A DNA stretch of 64,000 bases from Acinetobacter calcoaceticus (GCF_900520355.1 NZ_LS999521.1:1488001-1552000); one strand, 5' to 3'; positions 27,412 to 37,372 are shown, counted from the first letter of the stretch. A program made the numbers and translations. Notes: generated by a model not told the origin, from the sequence alone.

Positions 27412-29850
27412 ATGAAATATCTCGTAAGTGCCTTATGTGTTATGTACTTGCCGATTCATGCTTTTGCTGAATCATTGCAAGATAACACCAATATTGCTTT
27501 ACCAAGTATTCCGGAAGTTACAAGCTCTTCTCATCAGGTGTTTAGTTCTGATAAGGCATATACACAGCTTTTCTTAAAGATTTCTATTAACTCGGATATT
27601 TCAACAGATTTAATATCGGTACGCCAAGATCAAGATGGAAAGCTATATATTCGTGCTCGTGACTTAAAAGTTTTAAGGGTAAAAATGGATGAACACACTC
27701 CAGATAGCCAATGGGTGTGTATTAATGAGCTAAAAGGAATCCAGTTTAGATATCTAGAGAATGAACAATCTCTAAACTTACAAGTTCCTTCAAGCATGTT
27801 GACGGATTATTCAGTTGACTTAAATGGTCAACAGCTCACCAGCCCTCATTTACTCAAAATGAAACCCTTAAACGCTGCCATTCTGAACTATAGCCTCTAC
27901 CACACCCTGACCAATGACGAGAATGTCTTCTCCGGTTCGGCAGAAGGGATCTTTAATAGCGCAATCGGTAACTTTTCATCAGGTGTTTTATATAACGGTA
28001 GTAATGAAAATAGTTATAGCCATGAAAAGTGGGTACGTCTGGAAAGTAAGTGGCAGTATGTCGACCCTGAAAAGATCAGGATATATACCTTAGGAGACTT
28101 TATTTCCAATAGTTCTGACTGGGGAAATAGCGTACGTCTGGCAGGTTTTCAGTGGTCGAGTGCCTACACTCAACGTGGTGATATTGTCACCTCGGCACTA
28201 CCGCAATTTTCTGGCTCGGCTGCATTACCTTCGACTTTAGATTTATATGTTAACCAGCAAAAGATTTATTCGGGGCTTGTGCCTTCGGGTCCGTTTGACA
28301 TTAAACAGTTACCATTTATTTCCGGAAACGAAGTCACGCTTGTGACCACCGATGCAACCGGTCAGCAGAGCATTACCAAACAGGCTTATTATTTTTCATC
28401 TAAAATTCTGGCAAAAGGCATCAATGAATTTTCAGTAGATATAGGGGTGCCACGCTATAACTTTGGGCTATATTCAAACGATTATGATGATGCCACTTTT
28501 GCTTCGGGTGCGATTCGATACGGTTATAGTAACTCACTGACCTTAAGCGGTGGTGCAGAGGCTTCAACGGATGGGCTATCAAATCTGGGCACTGGCTTTG
28601 CCAAGAACCTGTTTGGTATTGGGGTGGTGAATGCCGACATTGCGGCGAGCCAGTATAAAGATGAAAACGGTTATTCTGCCTTAGTTGGTTTAGAGGGGCG
28701 GATTAGCAAGAATATTTCGTTTAATACCAGTTATCGCAAAGTATTTGATAACTACTTTGACCTTGCCCGTGTGTCTCAAATTCGATATTTAAAAGATAAC
28801 CAAACCGATGCTGAACCCAAAAACTATCTGAGCTACAGCGCACTGGCAGATGAGATTTTTAGAGCAGGGATTAACTATAATTTTTATGCAGGCTATGGGG
28901 CTTATCTAAGTTATAACCAGATTAAATTTAGTGATAACTCCTATAAGTTATTGTCTGCCAATTTAAGCGGAAGCCTGAACAAGAACTGGGGATTTTATAC
29001 CTCAGCGTATAAAGATTATGAAAACCACAAAGACTATGGCATTTACTTTGCGTTGCGTTATACACCGTCTACCCGAGTTAATGCGATTACGAGTGTTTCT
29101 AGTGATAGCGGCAGGTTGAGTTATCGCCAAGAAATATTTGGTTTATCAGAACCACAAATCGGTGCATTTGGATGGGGTGGCTATGTTGAGCATGATCAGG
29201 ATGCCAATCAAAACAATGCATCGGTGTATGCCTCTTACCGTGCCCGTGCTGCTTACCTGACAGGGCGATATAACCGAATTGGGGATAACGATCAAGTTGC
29301 AGTTTCAGCGACGGGATCGTTGGTTGCGGCAGCTGGAAGGATTTTTGCGGCCAATGAAATTGGAGATGGCTATGCGATCGTGACTAATGCTGGACCGCAA
29401 AGCCAAATTCTAAATGGTGGCGTTAATTTAGGCGTAACTGATAAGTCTGGAAGATTTCTGATTCCTAGTTTAATGCCATATAAAGAGAATCATATTTATT
29501 TAGATCCGTCGTATCTTCCTTTAAATTGGAGCGTTAAATCTACAGATCAAAAAACGGTGGTAGGTTATCGCCAAGGTGGTCTTATTGACTTTGGTGCTCA
29601 TCAGGTCATTTCAGGATTAGTGAAACTTGTTGATCAGAACAACTCACCTTTATTGCCGGGTTATACAGTTCGAATTAATGGCCAAGAAGATGGTGTACTG
29701 GGTTACGACGGTGAAGTATTTATTCCAAATCTATTAAAACAAAACAAACTTGAAGTCGATCTTCTGGATCATGGTTCATGCCAAGTTAATTTTGCGTATG
29801 AAAATAATCAATACAGTGCTAAAAAATTGGGGCCTTATGTATGTCAATAA
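27412..29850 (+). CDS. Outer-membrane pilus usher, CsuD-like (812 aa)
   Basis: A signal peptide (1-19) is followed by an N-terminal chaperone-binding domain, the beta barrel with a plug domain, and C-terminal domains starting near residue 665 (GGVNLGVTDKSGRFLIPSLM). Length fits FimD/CsuD-type ushers. The base composition changes within the gene: about 27830-29300 is clearly richer in GC and in codons such as CTG, ACC and GGC than the AT-rich two ends. That suggests a recombined central segment. The last ten bases overlap the tip-subunit gene. Confidence 0.9.
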   Translation: MKYLVSALCVMYLPIHAFAESLQDNTNIALPSIPEVTSSSHQVFSSDKAYTQLFLKISINSDISTDLISVRQDQDGKLYIRARDLKVLRVKMDEHTPDSQWVCINELKGIQFRYLENEQSLNLQVPSSMLTDYSVDLNGQQLTSPHLLKMKPLNAAILNYSLYHTLTNDENVFSGSAEGIFNSAIGNFSSGVLYNGSNENSYSHEKWVRLESKWQYVDPEKIRIYTLGDFISNSSDWGNSVRLAGFQWSSAYTQRGDIVTSALPQFSGSAALPSTLDLYVNQQKIYSGLVPSGPFDIKQLPFISGNEVTLVTTDATGQQSITKQAYYFSSKILAKGINEFSVDIGVPRYNFGLYSNDYDDATFASGAIRYGYSNSLTLSGGAEASTDGLSNLGTGFAKNLFGIGVVNADIAASQYKDENGYSALVGLEGRISKNISFNTSYRKVFDNYFDLARVSQIRYLKDNQTDAEPKNYLSYSALADEIFRAGINYNFYAGYGAYLSYNQIKFSDNSYKLLSANLSGSLNKNWGFYTSAYKDYENHKDYGIYFALRYTPSTRVNAITSVSSDSGRLSYRQEIFGLSEPQIGAFGWGGYVEHDQDANQNNASVYASYRARAAYLTGRYNRIGDNDQVAVSATGSLVAAAGRIFAANEIGDGYAIVTNAGPQSQILNGGVNLGVTDKSGRFLIPSLMPYKENHIYLDPSYLPLNWSVKSTDQKTVVGYRQGGLIDFGAHQVISGLVKLVDQNNSPLLPGYTVRINGQEDGVLGYDGEVFIPNLLKQNKLEVDLLDHGSCQVNFAYENNQYSAKKLGPYVCQ

Positions 29851-30869
29851 CTACTGCGAGCCATAGTTTTTGGATGAATAGTAAAAAGTTTTCATTGGCC
29901 ATAAAGTATATTTTAGCACCTGTTCTGTTTTTTATATTATATGCATTTTTTAGCTCTGCACATGCGGCTTGTACGGTAACCGGAACCACTAATAGTACGT
30001 ATACCTATACGGCTGCCACCATTAATAGTGATGCAAACATCAACTTTTCTGGCACGATTAGCTGTCTTGGTGGACGTACTACTCCTGAAATTTCAGCTTA
30101 TATGTGTATGAAAACCGTATTTACGGGAACCACAAACACCAATAACAGTGTTTCATTGCCTTATACGGTCACTGCAACTGTAGGTGGCGCAGGTTCTTCT
30201 AGCACAAATCAGACCTCAAATGTTTGGTCTGGACCAGTGAGAACAGTCGCTTCAAATAATATTATTAATTACTCTGTAAATGTAAAAGTTCCAGCCCGCA
30301 CTGGTTCTCTTATTGCGTACCCTAAAGGTACATATACTGGTACGGTTCAGCTTTTCTGGGATATGCAGGCAAGCTCTAGCACTGTTTGTGAAGGAAATAG
30401 TGGAGGCGGGTGGGACTCAGGTAATGCCACTATAACTGCTAATTATGTTATGCCAAGTTTGTGTCAATTAGATTCAACTTCAAATGTAGATTTCGGCAAT
30501 ATTAATGATATTGGCACAGCCACTCGTGATTACACAGCACAAGGCGCAGTGAATACGACTTGTAACAATGGAACACCATATAGCATTTATTTGGGGGATG
30601 GAAATAACCGTATTGTTGGCAGTTTTAGACGTATGACAAATGGTAGTAGTCAATACATTCCTTATCAGCTATATCAGAACTCGACTTATAGTACGGTATG
30701 GAACACAACTGGTGGTGTAACCGTAATTGGAGGCGCTGGGGGCGTATCTAAGACGGGATCGGGGAATGCTCAAAGTACAAATGTCTATGGAAAAATTCCG
30801 CAGGGTACAACTATTTCAACGACTCCAGGTAACTACTCAGACACTATAGTTGTTACAGTCACTTATTAA
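29841..30869 (+). CDS. Two-domain spore-coat-U tip adhesin, CsuE-like (342 aa)
   Basis: A long signal peptide (to about residue 43, AHA) leads to two SCPU domains, about 45-195 and 205-342. The second resembles the major pilin, including the Val-Tyr-Gly-Lys/Arg-Ile-Pro segment and the Val-Thr-Val-Thr-Tyr end. The first carries extra Cys residues, as expected for a receptor-binding tip domain. In Csu pili the equivalent CsuE tip binds abiotic hydrophobic surfaces. The start ATG overlaps the usher stop; an ATG 11 codons later is an alternative. Confidence 0.88.
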   Translation: MSITTASHSFWMNSKKFSLAIKYILAPVLFFILYAFFSSAHAACTVTGTTNSTYTYTAATINSDANINFSGTISCLGGRTTPEISAYMCMKTVFTGTTNTNNSVSLPYTVTATVGGAGSSSTNQTSNVWSGPVRTVASNNIINYSVNVKVPARTGSLIAYPKGTYTGTVQLFWDMQASSSTVCEGNSGGGWDSGNATITANYVMPSLCQLDSTSNVDFGNINDIGTATRDYTAQGAVNTTCNNGTPYSIYLGDGNNRIVGSFRRMTNGSSQYIPYQLYQNSTYSTVWNTTGGVTVIGGAGGVSKTGSGNAQSTNVYGKIPQGTTISTTPGNYSDTIVVTVTY

Positions 30870-31296
30870 TGATCTGTTGGAATTTGATATTGAGTAAGTT
30901 TCTGGAGTTGGATTGGTAATGCAAATACCCAAGAGTTTTAGATTTAATATTTAAGCTAAGCTTAATTTGAACATTTAAAGAAAAGATAGATGTAAAAAGG
31001 TGATTAACGGTAATGTTGTTTTAGAATAAGTAAAAACAGAAAAAGACAAATTAAAAAAATAAGAAAAAACATCTGATGAATAAATACCTTATGAATATTA
31101 AATGTATTTTTACACAAGTTAACACATTGTACAAATTAAATTACAGTTCTCTTATCTTTATTTAATCTTTCTTATCAATAAAAAAAGATTTTAAGGGCAA
31201 AACTGGTTATTAATAAATTATTTATTTGTATTGGAAAACAAAGTGTTAAAATTGTAGGGTTGGGGTGCTTTGATATATACAACTATCTCGAATTTT
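30870..31296. other. Intergenic region after the pilus operon
   Basis: No gene and no clear terminator are seen. The sequence is very AT-rich and merges into the decayed lysozyme region. Confidence 0.45.
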
Positions 31297-31331
31297 AACC
31301 TATTGAAAATACCAAGGTTTACAACTTGTTC

Positions 31332-31376
31332 CAACCACTTACAATCCGAACTAGACTCGGTGGATTCTACTTCTTC
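31332..31376 (+). repeat. Partial duplicate of the start of the downstream MFS gene
   Basis: This 45-base stretch matches 33229-33273, the first codons of the MFS gene, with three mismatches. Weaker similarity extends about 35 bases upstream. The duplicate has no start codon (TTC replaces the Met region) and ends where lysozyme-like sequence begins. Confidence 0.85.
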
Positions 31377-31383
31377 TGCTATT

Positions 31384-31696
31384 GCTGAAGAACTTTTAGA
31401 TACCGATGGGAACTGTGGTACTGGCTTTGCAACACCACTTTTATAACCTGCTTTAAATTTACTGAATAACTAAGGTAAAGCAGGTTGGCGAGATCTTGCA
31501 GTAGATGGGATTCATGGATCAGCAACAATAAATGCCCTTAAAGTGTACTTGTCCAAACGTAGTAAAGAGGGTGAAAAGACTCTGGTACGTGTTTAATATC
31601 ATGCAAGGTCAACGCTATATTGAAATTTGTGAGCATAATCCACGACAAGAACAATTCTTCTATGGCTGGACCGCTGCTAACCGAGTTTCCTTATGA
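31384..31696 (+). pseudogene. Decayed GH108-type lysozyme C terminus (PG-binding type 3-like)
   Basis: Piecewise translation gives EELLDTDGNCGTGFATPLL, a stop, PALNLLNN, a stop, then GWRDLAVDGIHGSATINALK, KRSKEGEKTLVRV, RYIEICEH and RQEQFFYGW. These match the C-terminal peptidoglycan-binding part of phage-type N-acetylmuramidases (glycoside hydrolase family 108) as I know the family. The catalytic N-terminal domain is missing, and stops and a frameshift interrupt it. It is probably a prophage leftover. The remainder of the gap to 31834 shows nothing. Confidence 0.6.
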
Positions 31697-31834
31697 AGGT
31701 TCTAGTCTTACTGTGTATTCTGCTTTGAGAATGTACATTTCAAGGTAAAGATAGAGACATGATAAGTAAGTAATGAGTCCTGCGGGAAATAGGACTCATA
31801 TAATACAGAAGATTTTAATATTTTTTATCTAAAC

Positions 31835-32236
31835 TTATTTCTTGGTGGCTATTGCTGCTAAGAGAAGTCCTCCAGTTAAAGCAATATGTTCTAAAACAAT
31901 TTGGAAATCTTGAGTTCTCTGTGGTTCAGCTAATTCCCAAAAGGGGTGTCCAACAGGAATACAAAGTAAAGTGAAAACGGTAAGTATTCCTGCACCTAAC
32001 CATGTAAGTCCTGCAAAATTTGAAATAAGTAGAATTGATCCTACAAGTTGAACAGCTATAGTTGCAAAAGCAAATAATTGAGGAAGCGGTAGATTCGCTC
32101 GAATCATTTCATTAACAACAGCATCAAAGTTAAAAACACCAAAAATACCAGCAATTAAAAAAAATGAAGATAAAACTATTCTTCCAATAACTAATGCGTA
32201 ATTACTTGCTAAAGCATTTTGAATTAAGGATGCCAT
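31835..32236 (-). CDS. DoxX-family membrane protein (133 aa)
   Basis: Four hydrophobic helices with the DoxX-type N-terminal segment (Ile-Gly-Arg-Ile-x-Leu-Ser-Ser-Phe-Phe-Leu-x-Ala-Gly) and a Gly-His-Pro-Phe-Trp segment before the last helix. DoxX proteins are small inner-membrane proteins, some linked to thiol or oxidative stress; the role here is unknown. It is divergent from a TetR regulator with a palindromic site between, so its expression is probably controlled by that regulator. Confidence 0.82.
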   Translation of the reverse strand: MASLIQNALASNYALVIGRIVLSSFFLIAGIFGVFNFDAVVNEMIRANLPLPQLFAFATIAVQLVGSILLISNFAGLTWLGAGILTVFTLLCIPVGHPFWELAEPQRTQDFQIVLEHIALTGGLLLAAIATKK

Positions 32237-32261
32237 AAGAAGGTAATTCCTGTTCAGGGTT

Positions 32262-32283
32262 GATGGTAATGATCGTTACCATC
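32262..32283. promoter_or_regulatory. Palindromic operator between doxX-like and tetR genes
   Basis: GATGGTAA-TGATCG-TTACCATC has perfect eight-base arms. A further ATGGTAATG half-site lies at 32295-32303. The position, in a 109-base divergent gap, fits autoregulation by the TetR protein. Confidence 0.65.
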
Positions 32284-32345
32284 ATACTTTTGTACATGGT
32301 AATGTCAATAGCCATGGCACGCCTTTTATTTTGTAGGAAAGAATT

Positions 32346-32960
32346 GTGATAAGTGAAAGTAGCAAAACCAAGCAAATTGATAATAAAAATCGCCTTATAA
32401 TTCAGACAGTAGGTGATATGTTTCTGGAGCATGGTTATTCAAGAGTCTCTATTAATGCAATTATTTCTAAGATAGGCGGATCTAAAAGGGACCTATATGC
32501 TCAGTTTGGAGATAAAGAAGGGCTTTTTAGGAGTGTGATTGCTGATGTATGCCAGCAAGTACTTGATCCACTAAAAGCTTTGCCTATAGAAGGTGGTTCT
32601 ATTGAGCAAGCTCTCACTTCTTTTGGAAGAATATTTTTATCAGTACTTTTATCTTCACGCGTAATTGCTTTACAGAAATTGGTACTTTCCGAAGCGACTC
32701 GTTATCCCGAGTTTGCAAAGACATTCGTACAATTAGGCCCAGTTAGCGCATATACTTTAGCCGCAGATCTTTTAATGAGAAGAGCTGAAGTTGGGGAGAT
32801 AAAAGTTTCAAAACCGAAAGTCATGGGTGCTTTATTTTGCGATATGCTCATCTCAGATCTACAATTCAAAATTATATCTGGTGAAATAGTTTCTGATAGC
32901 CAAATAGATGAACGTGTTGAGATGGCGGTTTCAACTTTTCTAAATGGTATAAAAAACTAA
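32346..32960 (+). CDS. TetR-family regulator (204 aa)
   Basis: The helix-turn-helix lies at about residues 30-53 (SINAIISKIGGSKRDLYAQF), followed by a C-terminal domain of the AefR-like type. The start is GTG at 32346. It is divergent from the DoxX gene and probably represses it and itself through the palindrome at 32262-32283. Its stop codon lies inside a hairpin (CTAAAG...CTTTAG at about 32957-32972) followed by a T run, which may be its terminator. Confidence 0.82.
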   Translation: MISESSKTKQIDNKNRLIIQTVGDMFLEHGYSRVSINAIISKIGGSKRDLYAQFGDKEGLFRSVIADVCQQVLDPLKALPIEGGSIEQALTSFGRIFLSVLLSSRVIALQKLVLSEATRYPEFAKTFVQLGPVSAYTLAADLLMRRAEVGEIKVSKPKVMGALFCDMLISDLQFKIISGEIVSDSQIDERVEMAVSTFLNGIKN

Positions 32961-33225
32961 AGCTCTCTTTAGAGGGTTTTTATTATTTCTGTCAACAATA
33001 ATTCATTTACGTTCTAATCGAAATGATAGAATTGCGACGATCAGTAATTTGATGAGTAGTTTCTGCTTAAAAAGCATGCAGTCTACAAATTTTTTTAAAT
33101 TGATTGGAAATTAAATTTGTAGACTGATTTGTAGATTAGTGAAGTGCAAAATACAGCATATCAGTACAAATGGATGCAACTTTAATTATAATTAACTATT
33201 TGAAAATTCAAGATAAAGCAACTTA

Positions 33226-34389
33226 ATGCAACCACTTACAATCCAAACTAGACTCGGCGGATTCTACTTTTTCTATTATTCAATTGTTGGCACTTTCATG
33301 CCTTATTGGAACTTATATCTTCAAGATCAGGGGTTTAACTATCAAGAAATTGGTATTTTATCATCAATTGCCATTGTAACGCGTTTTTTTGCGCCTTTAG
33401 TTTGGGGGTGGATTGCTGACAAATCTGGTAAAAGAATGCTACTAGTACGTTTGGCGACTTGGATGGAATCATGTATATGGTTGGCTATTTTTATAGTTCC
33501 AAATACCTTTCAATCTATTGCTTTACTCATGCTTATTTTTAGCTTCTTTCAAAATGCTATTTTAGCTCAATTTGAAGGAGTTACTTTATTTTGGTTGGGC
33601 GATCAAAAAGCTAAACTTTACGGCAAAATCCGTAAGTGGGGATCTGTTGGATTCATTGTGGGCGTTTTCGTTATTGGTACACTTCTAGAAATAGTACCTA
33701 TTTCGATGCTTCCGATTTTATTATTAATTATTGCTTCATTGGCATTTATTTGGTCTTTCACAATTCGAGAACCGGATGGTGCGCCTACCTCACAAAAGCA
33801 GTTGGAGCCTTTACTTCCTGTACTTAAACGCCCGATAGTAGCTGCATTTTTTATAATTGAATTTATTTTACTTTTTTCACATGCGCCTTTTTATAGTTTT
33901 TATAGTAATTTTCTGAAATCTTTGAATTTTAGTACGACTGAAATTGGATTTTTATGGGCTATGGGGGTTTTTGCAGAAATTTTTATGTTTTCAATTGCTC
34001 CAAAGGTTTTTCAACGTTTTTCATGGCGTAGTTTGGTGATTGTATGTCTGCTAGTGACGAGCATACGTTGGATGTTAGTGGCACTATTTTCGCATTACTT
34101 TGTTGGTCAACTTTTTGCACAGTGTTTGCATGCTTTTAGTTTTGGTCTATTTCACTTAATTGCAATGCGAGTTATTTTTCAAAATTTCTCAGCTGGACAA
34201 CAAGGGCGTGGACAAGCTCTTTACAGCACCATGTGGGGGTTGGGTGTGGCTTTTGGTAGTGTTCTGGCTGGGCATTTTTGGAAAATTCTTTCCGGTGAGC
34301 TCATCTTTATGTGTGCCAGCTTGGTTGTGCTCTTAGGTTTATGCTTTGTAATGTGGCTTCCTAAACACATCGATTCTTCAACGGCATAA
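33226..34389 (+). CDS. MFS transporter, HcaT/nucleoside-symporter-like (387 aa)
   Basis: Twelve hydrophobic helices and the MFS loop 2-3 signature GWIADKSGKRMLL (about 64-76) are seen. The N-terminal segment RLGGFYFFYYSIVGTFMPYW with a Pro in the first helix pair is typical of the 3-phenylpropionate transporter (HcaT)-like group. The substrate is unknown. Its first 15 codons are duplicated 1.9 kb upstream beside a phage lysozyme remnant. The ribosome site is weak. Confidence 0.83.
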   Translation: MQPLTIQTRLGGFYFFYYSIVGTFMPYWNLYLQDQGFNYQEIGILSSIAIVTRFFAPLVWGWIADKSGKRMLLVRLATWMESCIWLAIFIVPNTFQSIALLMLIFSFFQNAILAQFEGVTLFWLGDQKAKLYGKIRKWGSVGFIVGVFVIGTLLEIVPISMLPILLLIIASLAFIWSFTIREPDGAPTSQKQLEPLLPVLKRPIVAAFFIIEFILLFSHAPFYSFYSNFLKSLNFSTTEIGFLWAMGVFAEIFMFSIAPKVFQRFSWRSLVIVCLLVTSIRWMLVALFSHYFVGQLFAQCLHAFSFGLFHLIAMRVIFQNFSAGQQGRGQALYSTMWGLGVAFGSVLAGHFWKILSGELIFMCASLVVLLGLCFVMWLPKHIDSSTA

Positions 34390-34544
34390 GCTTGAGATAA
34401 TGTAAAACAAGGCATTTATATTGAAAAAAGCAAGTAAATATAAAATTGTTTGATGACTTGTTGTAGCACGTTACAGTTGAAAAATATTGTTTTTATATGG
34501 TTATGAACCCGTGATTTTGTCAAAAAATATGCTAACTTAACTTC

Positions 34545-35048
34545 ATGCGTTTAATGATTAATAAATCTATGAAAAATATTTATATTATTGGATTATTGTG
34601 GGCTTGTTCTGGTTTAGCTGTGGCAGAAACGGCTACTCAACAGCCAGCCGAACAACCCGTTCGGACTGCAAGTAATCCTAATGCTATACGTATTGTTACG
34701 CGTCCTGAAATTATGGGATTATGGGGAATGGAAATTCCAAATAATAAGAAATGTGTGGAATATTATAACTTCCGTAGTAGTAATGATGTAGTGATCAAAA
34801 GTGGTCAAGAATGGTCATATGGCTTATATGAATATCAACCGTCAGATGATCCTAAAGAGCAGTTAGCTGCTTTGGTCATGCAAATTAAATTTGATAATAA
34901 TAAAATGGATTGTTCTGGACAGAAACAAGATCAAACAGGTGATGTTTCTCAATATTTTGTACAGTGGAAAAATGATCATACTATTAACTTCTGTTCAACC
35001 GCTAAGGGTGAACAGTGTTTTGCGACTTTGCGTAGAGTACTACCATAA
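34545..35048 (+). CDS. Hypothetical exported protein (167 aa)
   Basis: A signal peptide ends near Val-Ala-Glu (about residue 27) and is followed by a mature domain with four Cys (about 70, 122, 148 and 155) that could pair as disulfides in the periplasm. I do not recognise a family. Starts at ATG 34545, 34554 or 34569 are all possible and none has a good ribosome site. A strong terminator follows. Confidence 0.68.
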   Translation: MRLMINKSMKNIYIIGLLWACSGLAVAETATQQPAEQPVRTASNPNAIRIVTRPEIMGLWGMEIPNNKKCVEYYNFRSSNDVVIKSGQEWSYGLYEYQPSDDPKEQLAALVMQIKFDNNKMDCSGQKQDQTGDVSQYFVQWKNDHTINFCSTAKGEQCFATLRRVLP

Positions 35049-35060
35049 AGTAATAGATAT

Positions 35061-35089
35061 AAAAAAGCCTCTTTATAAGAGGCTTTTTT
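35061..35089. terminator. Bidirectional terminator between the exported protein and accC
   Basis: A perfect 13-bp stem (AAAAAAGCCTCTT with AAGAGGCTTTTTT) surrounds a three-base loop, with T runs on both strands. It serves both convergent genes. Confidence 0.92.
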
Positions 35090-35091
35090 TA

Positions 35092-36462
35092 TTATACAGT
35101 TTCAGCTTTCTTCTTTTCTTCCAATTGCTTTAGCAAGTGTTTTTCAAGGTAATGGATGTCCATTGCTTGAGAGCAGAAGCTCTTATCTTGCAAAATAAGA
35201 TCTTTATGCAGAGGAATATTGGTTTTAATTCCTGTAAGGATCATTTCATCTAAAGCTTGACGCATACGTGCAATTGACGTTTCACGGTCTTTACCATGAG
35301 AAATCAATTTGGCAATCATAGAGTCATAGTAAGGTGGAATGCTATATTCTGGATAGATATGAGAGTCTAAACGAATACCAGCACCGCCTGGTGCATAGAA
35401 ACTTTCGATTTTACCTGGTGAAGGTAAGAAAGTTGTTGGGTCTTCAGCATTGATACGACATTCGATTGCATGTCCTTGAACTTTGATATCTTCTTGTTGA
35501 AGTTCTAGTCCTAGGCCGCCTGCAATACGTAGCTGTTGTTCAATAATGTCAACACCAGTCACCATTTCAGTAACAGGGTGCTCTACCTGAACACGAGTGT
35601 TCATTTCGATAAAGAAGAATTCACCGTCTTCAAATAAAAATTCAAACGTACCAGCACCGCGATATTGCATTAACTGACATGCATGAACACATGCTTCTAG
35701 AATATCAGCTCGAGCTTGTTCTGGTAGATTTGGGGCAGGCGCTTCTTCTAGCACTTTTTGATGACGACGTTGTAATGAACAGTCGCGGTCATATAAATGA
35801 ATCGCATGACCATTACCATCACCAAGAATTTGAACTTCGACATGGCGAGGTTTCTGTAAAAAACGCTCCATGTAAACTGTATCGTCACCAAACCACATTT
35901 CTGCATCGCGTTGTGCTGCTTGAACTGATTCAAGTAGTGTATCTACACGCTCAACAATACGCATACCACGTCCGCCACCACCAGATGCCGCTTTAACAAT
36001 AAGCGGGAAGCCGATTTCTTTAGCTTCTGCCAAGGCATTGTGGATGGTCACAGCATGGTCGCAACCAGGTACAGTAGGTACACCAGCTTTTTTCATGGCA
36101 ACAATCGCAGAAACTTTATTCCCCATAAGGCGAATATGTTCTGGGCGAGGGCCAATAAAAGTAAAACCTGAACTTTCTACAATTTCAGCAAATTCAGCAT
36201 TTTCTGAAAGAAAACCATAGCCGGGATGAATAGCATCGGCACCGGTAATTTCTGCAGCAGTAATAATTGCCGGGATATTTAAATAGCTATCACTACTTGC
36301 ACCCGGACCAATACATACTGCTTCATCAACAAAACGTAAATGCATCAAGTCCTTATCGGCATCTGAATAGATCCCAACAGTCTTGATTCCTAATGTTTTG
36401 CAAGCCCGGGTAATTCGTAAAGCGATTTCACCACGGTTTGCAATTAAAACTTTTTGCAACAT
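35092..36462 (-). CDS. accC: Biotin carboxylase subunit of acetyl-CoA carboxylase (456 aa)
   Basis: AccC carboxylates biotin on AccB with ATP and bicarbonate, the first half-reaction of fatty acid synthesis. The N-terminal segment [12 protein letters not shown], the ATP-grasp glycine loop [10 protein letters not shown] (about 162-171), and the [16 protein letters not shown] segment with active-site Glu/Asn/Arg are all intact. Length is normal. It is the last gene of aroQ-accB-accC and ends at a strong terminator. Confidence 0.98.
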   Translation of the reverse strand: MLQKVLIANRGEIALRITRACKTLGIKTVGIYSDADKDLMHLRFVDEAVCIGPGASSDSYLNIPAIITAAEITGADAIHPGYGFLSENAEFAEIVESSGFTFIGPRPEHIRLMGNKVSAIVAMKKAGVPTVPGCDHAVTIHNALAEAKEIGFPLIVKAASGGGGRGMRIVERVDTLLESVQAAQRDAEMWFGDDTVYMERFLQKPRHVEVQILGDGNGHAIHLYDRDCSLQRRHQKVLEEAPAPNLPEQARADILEACVHACQLMQYRGAGTFEFLFEDGEFFFIEMNTRVQVEHPVTEMVTGVDIIEQQLRIAGGLGLELQQEDIKVQGHAIECRINAEDPTTFLPSPGKIESFYAPGGAGIRLDSHIYPEYSIPPYYDSMIAKLISHGKDRETSIARMRQALDEMILTGIKTNIPLHKDLILQDKSFCSQAMDIHYLEKHLLKQLEEKKKAETV

Positions 36463-36479
36463 AGACGTCCCCGAGGTAA

Positions 36480-36899
36480 TTACGCGCGATAACGGAATAA
36501 AGGTTGACCGAATTGGATAACATCACCATTTTTCACTAAAATTTCTTCAACCACGCCACTTTGAGTTGCTTCAATTGGGTTCATGATTTTCATTGCTTCA
36601 ATAATACCCAAAGTTTCACCAGCAGATACAGTTTGGCCTACTTTAACAAATGGTGCTTCACCTGGGCTTGGAGCAGCGTAGAACACACCAACCATTGGAG
36701 AAGGTTCAACTGCTCCACGTGGTGTTTTTGCTACTGGTGCTTCTGCAACAGAAGCTGCCGGAAGTGCTACACCAGCCGCAGCAACGACTGGATTACGGCG
36801 AGTTAAAGCGATTGATTGATCACCTTCTTTAACTTCAATCGCTTGCAAGTCAGACTCAATCATTAAATCGATGAGTTTCTTAATTTTGCGGATATCCAT
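36480..36899 (-). CDS. accB: Biotin carboxyl carrier protein (139 aa)
   Basis: The N-terminal helix [13 protein letters not shown], an Ala/Pro-rich linker (about 38-62) and the C-terminal biotinyl domain are present. Biotin attaches to Lys104 in the motif Glu-Ala-Met-Lys-Ile-Met. It carries carboxybiotin from AccC to the transferase AccAD. It lies 17 bases upstream of accC and 17 bases downstream of aroQ. Confidence 0.98.
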   Translation of the reverse strand: MDIRKIKKLIDLMIESDLQAIEVKEGDQSIALTRRNPVVAAAGVALPAASVAEAPVAKTPRGAVEPSPMVGVFYAAPSPGEAPFVKVGQTVSAGETLGIIEAMKIMNPIEATQSGVVEEILVKNGDVIQFGQPLFRYRA

Positions 36900-36916
36900 G
36901 GGCGACTATTCCTAAA

Positions 36917-37372
36917 CTAGTTTGGGTTAGATGGTTGAATTTTTTCAATAGCGTAATCGAGTGCAAAGCTATAGCCTTTTGCACCTAGACCACAAATCAC
37001 GCCAATTGCTTTATCAGATAAATATGAATGATGTCTGAATGCTTCTCTTGCATGAACATTCGACAAATGTACTTCAATAAATGGAATGGCAACGCCGAGT
37101 AGGGCATCGCGTAGGGCAACGGAAGTATGGGTGAGGGCCGCAGGATTAATAATAATAAGTTTTACGCCTTCGGTTTGTGCCTGATGAATACGGTCAACAA
37201 TGGCACCTTCCCAATTGCTTTGAAAAGTATCTAATGTAATTGAAGCGTTTTGAGCTTGGATAACGAGTTGTTGGTTAATATCACCTAATGTAAGATGACC
37301 ATATACTTCTGGTTCGCGTTTTCCCAGCAAATTCAAATTCGGTCCATGAATCACCAAAATGGTCGAACTCAT
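36917..37372 (-). CDS. aroQ: 3-dehydroquinate dehydratase, type II (151 aa)
   Basis: This small dodecameric enzyme of the shikimate pathway begins with the conserved [17 protein letters not shown] containing the catalytic Tyr. It has [16 protein letters not shown] in the middle and a His-Leu-Ser-Asn-Val-His-Ala-Arg-Glu segment with catalytic His. It is first in the aroQ-accB-accC operon, a common gamma-proteobacterial order. The 235-base gap upstream (37373-37607) holds its promoter and no supported gene. Confidence 0.97.
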   Translation of the reverse strand: MSSTILVIHGPNLNLLGKREPEVYGHLTLGDINQQLVIQAQNASITLDTFQSNWEGAIVDRIHQAQTEGVKLIIINPAALTHTSVALRDALLGVAIPFIEVHLSNVHAREAFRHHSYLSDKAIGVICGLGAKGYSFALDYAIEKIQPSNPN

